In this document: in pieces, positions 43,728-52,301 of the stretch
How the letters are laid out: the number at the start of each line of letters is the position of its first letter
Position numbering within the stretch: the stretch's first letter is position 1
Source: Nocardioides marmoriginsengisoli
GTDB taxonomy: Bacteria; Actinomycetota; Actinomycetes; Propionibacteriales; Nocardioidaceae
Assembly (NCBI RefSeq): GCF_003725695.1
Contig: NZ_RJSE01000005.1
Location: forward strand, 285,096-349,095
Length of the DNA stretch: 64,000 nucleotides
Reading direction: 5' to 3'
Position numbers and translations under genes: made by a program
The notes under the pieces: generated by a model
The model's database searches: none
What the model was told of the DNA's origin: nothing
The model's input: the letters and a program-made list of their open reading frames with translations, nothing else

Positions 43728-44987
43728 ATGAACCGCAGGAGAGTCGTCGTCACCGGTATGGGCACCACCAGCCCGGTCGGTGGTGATGTGGCCAGCACCT
43801 GGGAAGCCCTGGTCGCCGGCACGTCCGGCGTACGGCGGCTCCCGTCCGACTTCTACCCCGACCTGCCGGTGCAGATCGCCGGTTCGGCCGCGGTCGATCC
43901 GGCCGAGGTCCTGGACCGGGTCAAGGCCCGGCGGATGGACCGCTCCACCCAGCTCGCGATGGTCGCCGCCCTCGAGGCCTGGGCCGATTCCGGACTGGCG
44001 GACGGAGGCGTCGATCCTGAACGGCTCGGCGTCGCCGTCGCCTCCGGGATCGGCGGCGTGACGACGTTGCTGAGCAACTACGACACGCTGCTCGACAAGG
44101 GCCCGCGGCGGGTCTCCCCGCTCGCCGTCCCGATGCTGATGCCGAACGCGCCCGCCGCGAACATCGGCCTGTACGTCGGCGCCAAGGCCGGCGTGCACAC
44201 GCCGGTCTCCGCCTGCGCCTCCGGCAACGAGGGCGTCGCGCTCGCGGTCGACCAGATCCGTCTCGGCCGCGCCGAGGTGATGGTCGCCGGCGGCACCGAG
44301 GCGGCGATCCACCCGCTGCCGATGGCGGCGTTCGCCCAGATGATGGCGCTCTCCAAGACCGCCAGCGGCCCCGATGACGACCCGCAGGCGGCTCAACGGG
44401 TCTCCCGCCCCTGGGACACCGGTCGTGACGGCTTCGTCCTCGGCGAGGGCGCCGGCGTCCTGGTGCTCGAGGAGTACGAGCACGCGACCGCGCGCGGTGC
44501 CCGGATCTACGCCGAGATCCTCGGCACCGGCATCACCAACGACGCGCACGACATCGCTCAGCCGGACCCGGAGGGCCGCGGCGGCACCCGTGCGATCCAG
44601 CGCGCGCTGGAGGACGGCGGCATCTCCCCCGGCGACATCGCGCACATCAACGCGCACGCCACCTCGACGCCGCAGGGCGACGTGGCCGAGGGCCTGATGA
44701 TCCACGCCACCCTCGGCAAGTTCGCCGACGAGGTGGTCGTGACCAGCACCAAGTCGATGACCGGCCACCTGCTGGGCGGCGCCGGCGCACTGGAGTCGAT
44801 CGCGACCGTGCTCGCGATCCACCACCGGATGTCGCCGCCGACGATCAACCTCGACAACCTCGACCCCGCCGTCGAGCTCGACATCCCGACCACGGCCCGG
44901 GCGTTGCGCAGCGGCGACATCGCCGCCCTGAACAACTCCTTCGGGTTCGGCGGCGCCAACGTCGCCGTCGCCTTCGGGAGCATCTGA
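43728..44987 (+). CDS. fabF: Beta-ketoacyl-ACP synthase II
   Basis: A 419-residue KAS II elongating enzyme. Catalytic Cys near 163 (VSACASGNEG), His near 303 (NAHATSTPQGD) and His near 345 (KSMTGHLLGGAG) are all present, as is the C-terminal NNSFGFGGANVA. The mycobacterial locus has two KAS genes (kasA, kasB); here there is one. agggagaggga precedes the ATG. Its TGA overlaps the accD ATG. Confidence 0.96.
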   Translation: MNRRRVVVTGMGTTSPVGGDVASTWEALVAGTSGVRRLPSDFYPDLPVQIAGSAAVDPAEVLDRVKARRMDRSTQLAMVAALEAWADSGLADGGVDPERLGVAVASGIGGVTTLLSNYDTLLDKGPRRVSPLAVPMLMPNAPAANIGLYVGAKAGVHTPVSACASGNEGVALAVDQIRLGRAEVMVAGGTEAAIHPLPMAAFAQMMALSKTASGPDDDPQAAQRVSRPWDTGRDGFVLGEGAGVLVLEEYEHATARGARIYAEILGTGITNDAHDIAQPDPEGRGGTRAIQRALEDGGISPGDIAHINAHATSTPQGDVAEGLMIHATLGKFADEVVVTSTKSMTGHLLGGAGALESIATVLAIHHRMSPPTINLDNLDPAVELDIPTTARALRSGDIAALNNSFGFGGANVAVAFGSI

Positions 44988-46438
44988 TGACCGCGGTGGC
45001 ATCGAGCCCGGTCGTCGAGCCTGTCGAGACGCCCGCACCCGCCGCGCCGCCTCGCGAGGAGGACCCGCGGCACCCGCTCAACCGGCTGGCGGCGCTCTTC
45101 GACGCCGGCACCTTCGAGCCGCTCTCGCCGATCGACAAGTCCGGGATGCTCTACGGCACCGGCCGGATCGACGGCACCGCGGCGGTCGCGTTCTGCTCCG
45201 ACCCCACCGTGATGGGCGGCGCCATGGGTCACGACGGCTGCAAGGTCGTCGTGGCGGCGTACCAGCGCGCGCTGACCGACCGGGTCCCGGTGATCGGCCT
45301 GTGGCACTCCGGCGGCGCCCGGCTGGCCGAGGGCGTGCTGTCGTTGCACGCCGTCGGCGAGATCTTCCACGCGATGACCCAGGCGTCCGGCAAGATCCCG
45401 CAGATCTCGGTGGTGCTCGGGCCCGCTGCCGGCGGCGCGGCGTACGGTCCGGCGCTGACCGACGTCGTCATCCTCGGCCCCGAGGGCCGGATCTTCGTGA
45501 CCGGACCGGACGTGGTCCGCTCGGTCACCGGCGAGGACGTCGACATGCTCCGCCTCGGCGGACCCGAGCCGCACGGCCGCCGCTCCGGCGTCGTGCACGT
45601 GCTGACCGACTCCGAGGCCGAGGCGCTCGAGAAGGCCCGGGCGGTCACCCACCTGCTCGGCGCCCAGGGCACCCTCGACGTCGCCGCGGTCGAGGACGTC
45701 GATCTCGGCGCGCTGCTGCCGGAGAGCACCAAGCGCGCGTACGACGTGCACCCGCTGGTCGACCACGTCCTCGACCCGGGCACCACCGTCGAGCTGCACG
45801 CCAAGTGGGCCCCGAACATCGTCACCGCGCTCGGACGCTTCGGCGGCCGCAGCGTCGGCGTGATCGCGAACAACCCGATGCGCCTCGGCGGCTGCCTGGA
45901 CTCGCTCTCGGCCGAGAAAGCCTCTCGCTTCGTGCGGATGTGCGACGCGTTCGGCATCCCGCTGATCGTGCTGGTCGACGTCCCCGGCTACCTGCCCGGT
46001 GTCGGTCAAGAGTGGGACGGCGTCGTACGACGCGGCGCGAAGTTGCTGCACGCGTTCGGCGAGGCCGTGGTCCCCCGGGTCACCGTGGTCACCCGCAAGA
46101 CGTACGGCGGCGCCTACATCGCGATGAACTCACGCTCGCTCGGTGCCACCAAGGTGCTGGCCTGGCCGGACGCCGAGGTTGCCGTGATGGGCGCGGTGGC
46201 GGCGGTCCGGATCCTGCACCGCCGCAAGCTCGCCGACGTCTCCCCCGAGATCCGCCCGGCCGTCGAGGCCGAGCTGGCCGAGGAGCACGCCCGGATCGCC
46301 GGCGGCATCGACAAGGCGGTGGAGATCGGCGTCGTGGACGAGGTGGTCTCGCCGGCCGCTACCCGCTCGGCGATCGCGAAGGCGATCGCCGGCGCCGGAC
46401 TGGTGCAGCGCGGCGCGCACGGGAACATCCCGCTGTAG
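44987..46438 (+). CDS. accD: Acyl-CoA carboxylase carboxyltransferase (beta) subunit
   Basis: A 483-residue carboxyltransferase with the N- and C-halves of the crotonase-like CT fold: oxyanion loops in WHSGGARLAEG and GPAAGGAAYGPALTD, and in the second half DVPGYLPGV and TRKTYGGAYIAMNS. The place at the end of the fab operon matches mycobacterial accD6, which makes malonyl-CoA with a biotin-carrying alpha subunit encoded elsewhere. The first ~40 residues are a variable linker; residues SPVVEPVETP are encoded by a copy of a 20-bp genomic repeat. ATGA overlap with fabF. Confidence 0.9.
   Translation: MTAVASSPVVEPVETPAPAAPPREEDPRHPLNRLAALFDAGTFEPLSPIDKSGMLYGTGRIDGTAAVAFCSDPTVMGGAMGHDGCKVVVAAYQRALTDRVPVIGLWHSGGARLAEGVLSLHAVGEIFHAMTQASGKIPQISVVLGPAAGGAAYGPALTDVVILGPEGRIFVTGPDVVRSVTGEDVDMLRLGGPEPHGRRSGVVHVLTDSEAEALEKARAVTHLLGAQGTLDVAAVEDVDLGALLPESTKRAYDVHPLVDHVLDPGTTVELHAKWAPNIVTALGRFGGRSVGVIANNPMRLGGCLDSLSAEKASRFVRMCDAFGIPLIVLVDVPGYLPGVGQEWDGVVRRGAKLLHAFGEAVVPRVTVVTRKTYGGAYIAMNSRSLGATKVLAWPDAEVAVMGAVAAVRILHRRKLADVSPEIRPAVEAELAEEHARIAGGIDKAVEIGVVDEVVSPAATRSAIAKAIAGAGLVQRGAHGNIPL
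45014..45033 (-). repeat. 20-bp palindrome-family repeat inside the accD coding sequence
   Basis: GTCGAGCCTGTCGAGACGCC is the exact reverse complement of 46460-46479 behind the gene and is related to 46548-46566. Here it is translated as part of the accD N-terminal linker (VEPVET). Confidence 0.75.
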
Positions 46439-46459
46439 AGCGGTCCCTGCGCAGGTCAA

Positions 46460-46566
46460 GGCGTCTCGACAGGCTCGACGTCCGAGCGTCCCGGCTTGAC
46501 GTCCGACTGCCGCGGCTCGATGCCCGACTGTCGTGGTCTCGGACATCGAGCTTGTCGAGATGCCCT
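46460..46566. repeat. Repeat cluster behind accD: inverted 19-20 bp arms around three 21-bp units
   Basis: GGCGTCTCGACAGGCTCGAC (46460-46479) and TCGAGCTTGTCGAGATGCC (46548-46566) form an imperfect inverted repeat (17 of 19). Between them are three imperfect 21-bp direct units at 46472-46492, 46493-46513 and 46514-46534, each starting GGCTCGA or GGCTTGA. It sits between the convergent accD and DUF3145 genes and probably also serves as a bidirectional terminator. Confidence 0.7.
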
Positions 46567-46585
46567 GACGTACGCGGAGTCTCCC

Positions 46586-47089
46586 TCAGACGACCTGGTG
46601 CAACCAGCGCACCGGGACCCCGTCGCCGGCGTACCGGAAGGTCTCCAGCTCGTCGTCCCAGGGCTTGCCGAGCAGCTTGTCGATCTCGAGCTCGAGGGTG
46701 GTCTCGCCGAGGGCGGCCTTGATCACCGCTGCCTTGAGCCGGTCCTCGGGGATCATCAGGTCGCCGTGCAGGCCGGTGACGGCGTGGAAGACGCCCAGGT
46801 CCGGGGTGTAGGAGAACCGGGCGCCCTCGGTGGCCGACGTCGGATCCTCGGTGATCTCGAACCGGAGCTGGTTCCAGCCGCGCAGGGCGGAGGCGATCGC
46901 CGACGCGGTGCCCGCGTCGCCGATCCAGGAGTACTCGGCGCGGTAGGTGCCTGCCTGGGCGGCTTGCGGGGTCCATTCGAGGTTCACGGCATTGCCGAGC
47001 ACACCGCCCACTGCCCATTCGACGTGCGGGCACAGCGCGGACGGCGCCGAGTGGACGTACATGACTCCACGGGTCGCAGTGCGTGTCAC
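46586..47089 (-). CDS. DUF3145 domain-containing protein
   Basis: A 167-residue actinobacterial DUF3145 protein: GVMYVHSAPSALCPHVEWAVGGVLG at the start, TPQAAQAGTYRAEYSW, LRGWNQLRFEITEDPT and ALGETTLELEIDKLLGKPWDDELE. Function unknown, but it also sits next to the fab operon in Streptomyces (SCO2391), suggesting a link to lipid synthesis. GTG start with aaggaggt upstream. A short palindrome GTCCA-TTG-TGGAC (47183-47195) lies in its upstream region and could be an operator. Confidence 0.88.
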   Translation of the reverse strand: MTRTATRGVMYVHSAPSALCPHVEWAVGGVLGNAVNLEWTPQAAQAGTYRAEYSWIGDAGTASAIASALRGWNQLRFEITEDPTSATEGARFSYTPDLGVFHAVTGLHGDLMIPEDRLKAAVIKAALGETTLELEIDKLLGKPWDDELETFRYAGDGVPVRWLHQVV

Positions 47090-47242
47090 AACAGACCTCC
47101 TTCAACTCCGGCGTTGAGCTACGCCTTCCCCAGCGGGCTCGGTTCGGATCGAAGAGATCTGTGACGAATGTGAACTTGTGTGTCCATTGTGGACCATGCG
47201 GCGCGCCAATGCCAGGGAAACACGGTGTCGCGAACGCGAGGG

Positions 47243-48181
47243 TCAGCGGCGCTGCGCTCCGGCGGCCTTCTTCCGGGCGGGCTTGCGGGGGCCGAGCTCC
47301 ATCAGCGTCTGCAGCACCTCGGTCGCCACGCCCATCCCGCCCAGGTGCGATTCGCCCTGGATTGTGGCGAATTCGGCATCCGGGAGGCGCTCGACCATGT
47401 GCACCCCGTGGGCGTGCGGGATGATGTGGTCGTCGTCGCCGTGCCACCAGCGCACCGGGACGTTCACGTCGGCCGCGTCGAAGCCCCAGTACCGGGTGAA
47501 CAGGATCAGGTCGGCCAGCGGGGCACCCACCTGGTAGCGGGCGCCGTTGATCAGGTCGTCGAGGAACATCGCCTTGAACTCGGGCCGGCCCAGCAGCTCC
47601 CGGTCCCCGCGAGGCTGGAACGCCGCGTAGCCGCCGATCGCCGCACTGGCGAACGGCTTCGCCAACCGGATGCCGGCGGCCAGCGCGTAGCTCAGCGGGA
47701 TCCGGATCGCGCCGACGACCGGGGCGGCGTACGGCGCCACCTCGACCAGGCCGCCGCGGATCGCGTCGACACCCTTCGTCGGGGCCACCCCACCGAGGAC
47801 GCCCACGCCGTGCACCCGCTCCGGCAGGGCGGCACCGGCGGCCAGCGCGTAAGGGCCTCCGCCGGAGAGCCCGATCACCCGGAAGGTGTCGATCCCGAGG
47901 TTGTCGGCGAGCACCGCCAGGTCGCCGGTCCAGTCGAGGATCTCGTCGTACAGGTGCGGGGTGGAGGTGCCGATCCCGGGCCGGTCGATACCGATGATCC
48001 GGACGTCGTGCTGCTCGGCGTACTGCCGGGCCTCCAGCGGCACTTGGCGGCGTCCGCCGGGGGTTCCGTGCAACCAGAACACGGCGGCACCGCGCGGGGT
48101 GCCGAACTCCGCGAACGACAGCCGGCGCTCGCCGCGTACGGCCACGGACCCTTCGAGGCGCGGACGCGCGATGTCAGCCAT
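47243..48181 (-). CDS. Alpha/beta-fold hydrolase
   Basis: A 312-residue hydrolase: FWLHGTPGGRRQVP (oxyanion region), RIIGIDRPGIGTS, the nucleophile in VIGLSGGGPYALA, Asp in WWHGDDDHIIP and His in GESHLGG. The C-terminal tail is basic (RKPARKKAAGAQRR). Broad family with no clear substrate. It lies 17 nt downstream of the PP2C phosphatase gene on the same strand. Confidence 0.85.
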   Translation of the reverse strand: MADIARPRLEGSVAVRGERRLSFAEFGTPRGAAVFWLHGTPGGRRQVPLEARQYAEQHDVRIIGIDRPGIGTSTPHLYDEILDWTGDLAVLADNLGIDTFRVIGLSGGGPYALAAGAALPERVHGVGVLGGVAPTKGVDAIRGGLVEVAPYAAPVVGAIRIPLSYALAAGIRLAKPFASAAIGGYAAFQPRGDRELLGRPEFKAMFLDDLINGARYQVGAPLADLILFTRYWGFDAADVNVPVRWWHGDDDHIIPHAHGVHMVERLPDAEFATIQGESHLGGMGVATEVLQTLMELGPRKPARKKAAGAQRR

Positions 48182-48198
48182 CCGGTCATCCTCCCAGG

Positions 48199-49002
48199 TC
48201 AGCGCGGAAGCTGGAACACGTTCTCGTCCACGACGTTCGTGGGATCGGTCACCGCGCCGTGCAGGGTGCCCTCGTCGCTCCCCCGCGGACCGTCGACGAC
48301 GGTGGCGACCACGCAGGTGACGTTGTCGCGCCCGCCGCGCGCGAGCGCGGCGGCGACCAGCGCCTCGACCGCCTGGTCGTCGGAACGGCCGAGCACGAAA
48401 CGGGTGAGCTCGTCGTCGCCGACCAGGTCGGTGAGCCCGTCACTGGCGAGCAGCACCCGATCACCCGGTTCGAGGTGGAGCGCGATCAGGTCCGGTTCGC
48501 CCTCGGCGGTGCCGTTGACGGTCCGCAGCACCACGTTGCGCCACGGGTGGTCGACGACCGCGTCGGGCTCCAGCCGCCCCTCGTCGAGGAGGTCCTGCAC
48601 GTAGGTGTGGTCGCGGGTGACCTGGGTGAGCACGCCGTCGTGGAGCACGTAGCCGCGAGAGTCGCCCAGGTGGGCCAGCGCGAACCGTTCGCCGTCGGTC
48701 ACGACCGCGGTCAACGTGGTCGCCATCCCGTTGCGGGACCCGTCCGCGAGCACGCCCGCCCGGACCCGGGCCTGCGCCTCCTGCACCCCTTCTGCGAGCA
48801 CGGTGGCGGGGTCGCACTCCGGCTGAGCCAGTACGGCGGCCGTCACCACGTACGCCGCCGTGGCCGACGCGATCTCGCCGGCCGCCCCGCCACCGACCCC
48901 GTCGGCGACCAGCAGGCAGGTCGGACCGACGTACGCGGAGTCCTCGTTGTTCGTCCGGACGAGCCCGACCTGGCTGTCGCCAAATCCGGAGAAGCGGAGC
49001 AT
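48199..49002 (-). CDS. PP2C-family serine/threonine phosphatase
   Basis: A 267-residue metal-dependent protein phosphatase. The metal-binding aspartates are in LVADGVGGGAAGE, HLGDSRGYV, ASDGLTDLV and GGRDNVTCVV. There is no membrane anchor, unlike mycobacterial PstP, so it is a soluble enzyme. Its partner kinase is not in the window. ATG start; divergent from the CNNM gene pair. Confidence 0.9.
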   Translation of the reverse strand: MLRFSGFGDSQVGLVRTNNEDSAYVGPTCLLVADGVGGGAAGEIASATAAYVVTAAVLAQPECDPATVLAEGVQEAQARVRAGVLADGSRNGMATTLTAVVTDGERFALAHLGDSRGYVLHDGVLTQVTRDHTYVQDLLDEGRLEPDAVVDHPWRNVVLRTVNGTAEGEPDLIALHLEPGDRVLLASDGLTDLVGDDELTRFVLGRSDDQAVEALVAAALARGGRDNVTCVVATVVDGPRGSDEGTLHGAVTDPTNVVDENVFQLPR

Positions 49003-49057
49003 GCGCAGACCCTCTCACGGTTCCCTGGGTGCGCGCAGGTGGGAGCGACCCGCAACA

Positions 49058-50428
49058 ATGGTGCGCATGGAGTGGCTCCTGCTCGCCGTCTCGCTGGCCC
49101 TGGTGGCCGCCTGCGGGTTGTTCGTCGCGGCCGAATTCGCGCTCGTGACCGTGGACCGGGCCGAGGTGGAGCGGGCTGCGAGCGGTGGTGACCGGGGTGC
49201 GCAGGGCGTCTCGACGGCCCTGCGCTCGCTCTCCACCCAGCTCTCCAGCGCCCAGGTGGGCATCACCCTGACCAACCTGGCGATCGGGTTCCTCGCCGAA
49301 CCGGCCATCTCGAAGCTGGTCGAGGATCCCCTCGGCGCGCTCGGCGTCCCCGACGGCGCCATCTCCCCGACGTCGGTCGCCCTCGGCCTGGTGCTGGCCA
49401 CCTTCGCGACGATGATCTTCGGCGAGCTGGTTCCCAAGAACGTGGCGATCGCGCTGCCGCTGGCCACCGCCAAGGCCACCCAGGCCGCGCTGCGCGGGTT
49501 CACCGCGGCGATGTCACTGCCGATCAGGCTGCTCAACGGATCCGCCAACACCCTGATCCGCTCGCTCGGCGTCGAGCCCCAGGAGGAGCTGCGCTCCGCC
49601 CGGTCGGCCGAGGAGCTGTCGTCACTGGCCGGCCGCTCGGCCTCCGAGGGCACCCTCGACACCGAGACCGCGCACCTGGTGCAGCGCTCGATCGCCTTCG
49701 GGCCGCGCACCGCCGGCGAGATCATGACGCCGCGGATGCGGATGGCCGTCGTCGACATCACCGACCCGGTCTCCGACATCATCGAGCTCTCCGCGGCGAC
49801 CGGGTTCTCCAAGTTCCCGGTGACCAAGGGCAGCACCGACAACATCGTCGGCTCGGTGCACGTGAAGCAGGCGGTGGCGGTGGCCCGGCAGGATCGCAGG
49901 TCGACGAAGGTGCGCGAAGTGATGGTGCCGGCGACCGTCGTACCGGAGTCGTTGCGGCTGGACCCATTGCTGGCGCTGCTCCGCGGCGAAGGCTTCCAGA
50001 TGGCGATCGTCTCCGACGAGTACGGCGGCACCGCCGGCGTGGTGACCCTGGAGGATGTGGTCGAGGAGATCGTCGGCGACATCGCCGACGAGCACGACCG
50101 GATCGGCGCCCGGTTGCGCCGGCGACCGGACGGGTCCTGGATCGTCTCCGGGCTGCTCCGCCCCGACGAGGTGGAGGACGCCACCGGGCTGGCCCTCCCC
50201 GAGCACGAGGACTACGACACCGTGGCGGGGCTGCTCGTGCAGGCGCTCGGCAGGATCCCCGCGCGCGGCGACGAGGTGGTCGTCCCGCTGCCGGTGCTGC
50301 CGTCCGAGGACGATGACGACGAGCCGATCCAGGAGTACGTGGCGCTGCGGGTCGAGCTGATGGACGGACGCCGGGTCGACCGGATCTCGCTCCGGCTCCA
50401 GCATGCCGACCGGGAGGATGAGGCATGA
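49058..50428 (+). CDS. CNNM/CorC-like transporter (hemolysin family) with CBS and CorC_HlyC domains
   Basis: A 456-residue membrane protein. Residues ~1-195 are the DUF21/CNNM transmembrane domain (LLAVSLALVAACGLFVAAEFALV, QVGITLTNLAIGFLAEP, FGELVPKNVA); ~205-335 a CBS pair (EIMTPRMRMAVVD, FSKFPVTKGSTDNIVGSVHVK, SDEYGGTAGVVTLEDVVEEIVGDI); ~350-440 the CorC_HlyC domain. The family exports Mg2+ or other cations. ATG 49058 is preceded at some distance by gggag; a GTG at 49061 or ATG at 49067 is possible. Coupled to its partner by ATGA. Confidence 0.85.
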   Translation: MVRMEWLLLAVSLALVAACGLFVAAEFALVTVDRAEVERAASGGDRGAQGVSTALRSLSTQLSSAQVGITLTNLAIGFLAEPAISKLVEDPLGALGVPDGAISPTSVALGLVLATFATMIFGELVPKNVAIALPLATAKATQAALRGFTAAMSLPIRLLNGSANTLIRSLGVEPQEELRSARSAEELSSLAGRSASEGTLDTETAHLVQRSIAFGPRTAGEIMTPRMRMAVVDITDPVSDIIELSAATGFSKFPVTKGSTDNIVGSVHVKQAVAVARQDRRSTKVREVMVPATVVPESLRLDPLLALLRGEGFQMAIVSDEYGGTAGVVTLEDVVEEIVGDIADEHDRIGARLRRRPDGSWIVSGLLRPDEVEDATGLALPEHEDYDTVAGLLVQALGRIPARGDEVVVPLPVLPSEDDDDEPIQEYVALRVELMDGRRVDRISLRLQHADREDEA

Positions 50429-51462
50429 GCACCCAGGCTGCCCTGGCCCTCGGCCTCGCCCTACTGATCGGCAACGCGTTCTTCGTCGGCGCCGAGTTCG
50501 CGCTGGTCTCGGCCCGTCGTACCCAGATCGAGCCGCGGGCGCAGCAGGGCTCGACGCTCGCCCGCCAGACCCTGAAGGCGATGGAGCAGGTCTCGCTGGT
50601 GATGGCGGCCGCCCAGTTCGGCATCACGATCTGCTCGCTCGGACTCGGTGCGGTCGCGGAGCCGGCGCTCGCGCACCTGCTCGAGCCGCTGGCCGAGGAC
50701 CTCGGGATCCCGCACGGGGCCGTGCACCCGGTCGCCTTCACCATCGCGCTGGCGATCGTGGTCTACCTGCACGTGGTCCTCGGCGAGATGGTCCCGAAGA
50801 ACCTGGCGCTCGCCGGACCGGAGCGGGCCGCGCTGGTCTTCGGCGCTCCGATGATGGTCGTCGTGATGGTGATGAAGCCGATCGTCTTCGCGCTGAACGC
50901 GATCGCCAACGGCATCCTTCGGCTGTTCAAGATCGAACCGCAGGCGGAGATCTCGTCCGCGTTCACCCGCGAGCAGGTCGAGGCGCTGGTCGACGAGTCC
51001 CGGGCCGAGGGACTGCTCGAGGAGGGCGAGTACGAGCGGCTCTCCGGCGCGCTCGGCTTCACCTCCCGCACCGTCGCGGACGTGTACCTGCCGATGCAGG
51101 GGCTGCAGACCGTCGTACGGGGGGCGCGGGCGACCGAGGTCGAGGCGATCTGCGCGGAGACCGGCTTCTCACGCTTCCCGGTCGTCGGCGAGTCCGGCGA
51201 CCTGATCGGCTACCTGCACATCAAGGACGTGCTCGCGCACGATCCGCACGGGCGGGCGCAGGTCGTCGAGGACCGCCGGATCCGGTCCTTCGCGAACGTC
51301 CGCGGCACCGACAGCCTGGTCGCGGCGCTGCAGACGCTGCAGACTCAGGGGGCGCACATGGCGCGGGTGATCGACGACGAGGGCACGGTGGTCGGCGTGG
51401 CCACGCTCGAGGACGTGATCGAGGAGTTAGTGGGCGAGATCCGCGACGCCGCCCACCATTGA
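50425..51462 (+). CDS. CNNM/CorC-like transporter, short partner
   Basis: A 345-residue homologue of the preceding gene with the DUF21 membrane domain (LALGLALLIGNAFFVGAEFALVSARRTQIE, QFGITICSLGLGAVAEPALAHLLEP, VVLGEMVPKNLALA) and a CBS pair (FTSRTVADVYLPMQ, FSRFPVVGESGDLIGYLHIKDVL, VIDDEGTVVGVATLEDVIEELVGEI), but no CorC_HlyC end. Actinobacteria often encode such unequal pairs, probably forming a heterodimer. Start overlaps the upstream stop (ATGA). Confidence 0.85.
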   Translation: MSTQAALALGLALLIGNAFFVGAEFALVSARRTQIEPRAQQGSTLARQTLKAMEQVSLVMAAAQFGITICSLGLGAVAEPALAHLLEPLAEDLGIPHGAVHPVAFTIALAIVVYLHVVLGEMVPKNLALAGPERAALVFGAPMMVVVMVMKPIVFALNAIANGILRLFKIEPQAEISSAFTREQVEALVDESRAEGLLEEGEYERLSGALGFTSRTVADVYLPMQGLQTVVRGARATEVEAICAETGFSRFPVVGESGDLIGYLHIKDVLAHDPHGRAQVVEDRRIRSFANVRGTDSLVAALQTLQTQGAHMARVIDDEGTVVGVATLEDVIEELVGEIRDAAHH

Positions 51463-51467
51463 CCTGG

Positions 51468-51650
51468 CTAGGACGCGATCGGGACGCGCTCCACGTGACC
51501 GTCCGGCGCGAGGTAGGCGCCGTCGTCGAAGAGGATCACGCCGTTGCAGAGCTGGCACCACCCTTGCTCGGAGTGGTCGGAGACGGTGTGCGCGCTACAG
51601 CAATCTGGTGCGGTGGCGTCCGGACAAGCCGGTGAATGAGTGCACGTCAT
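51468..51650 (-). CDS. DUF5999 small cysteine-containing protein
   Basis: A 60-residue protein of the actinobacterial DUF5999 family: THSPACPDATAPDCCSAH, then SEQGWCQLCNGVILFDDGAYLAPDG. Five cysteines and two or three histidines suggest metal binding. Function unknown. ATG with gagaggag 7 nt upstream. Convergent with the CNNM pair (5 nt gap). Confidence 0.8.
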   Translation of the reverse strand: MTCTHSPACPDATAPDCCSAHTVSDHSEQGWCQLCNGVILFDDGAYLAPDGHVERVPIAS

Positions 51651-51761
51651 TGTGCTCTCCTCTCGGTAACTTCAGGGGTGCTTCATCTATGGAACACCCT
51701 GATCGGCCACCATTCACGGGAAACACGCAAAACGGACAGAAATGTTTACCGACGCGTGACC

Positions 51762-52148
51762 TCAGAGCCAGCCGAAGCGAGCCGCTGCGACGAACGCCGC
51801 CAGCAGGCCGAGGACGAGGTTGATCGGCAGCGCGCTGGTCTCCCCGCGCTTGAGGTGCACCGGCATCGCGAGCACCTGAACCGCCACCAGTCCGGTCGCA
51901 GCCAGCCCGGTCAGGGTGCCCTCGACGCCGGCGCGGTCGTCCACGACGTCGGTGAGCTTGGGCAGGATCAGACCGAGGGCTCCGAGCAGCTCGGCAACGC
52001 CGATGAAGCGGACCGTGCCGACCGAGAAGTCGTCGACCCAGCCCATCTTCTCCCGCATGCTCGCGATCGGCTGGGTGCTCTTGGTCAAGCCGGCCATCAG
52101 GTACGCCGCAGCCAGCAGGCCCGACACGATCCACACGGCAACGTTCAT
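51762..52148 (-). CDS. DoxX-family membrane protein
   Basis: A 128-residue protein with four membrane spans (VAVWIVSGLLAAAYLMAGLTK, VRFIGVAELLGALGLILPKL, LTGLAATGLVAVQVLAMPVH, INLVLGLLAAFVAAARFGWL) and the DoxX-like pattern AGLTKST ... GVAELLGALGLILP. DoxX-like proteins act as small quinone-related or oxidative-stress membrane subunits. ATG 52148 with gagagga upstream preferred over the GTG one codon earlier. Confidence 0.8.
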   Translation of the reverse strand: MNVAVWIVSGLLAAAYLMAGLTKSTQPIASMREKMGWVDDFSVGTVRFIGVAELLGALGLILPKLTDVVDDRAGVEGTLTGLAATGLVAVQVLAMPVHLKRGETSALPINLVLGLLAAFVAAARFGWL

Positions 52149-52301
52149 CACGGGGTCCTCTCCAGACGAGTACTCCGACGAGCGTAAGGGCTGGCTGCAG
52201 GAGCGTCTGGTGGGACACCAGTCAATCTCTGGGATTCGTACGTTTTGTCCGACTTATCCCAGTAGCGTGACGAGCTCACCTGTTCCTGGGAGGGAATCCT
52301 C

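Noticed and set aside
46441-46566. CRISPR array
   Set aside because: The repeats are only 21 bp, directly adjacent without spacers, degenerate, and limited to three units; no cas genes are nearby.
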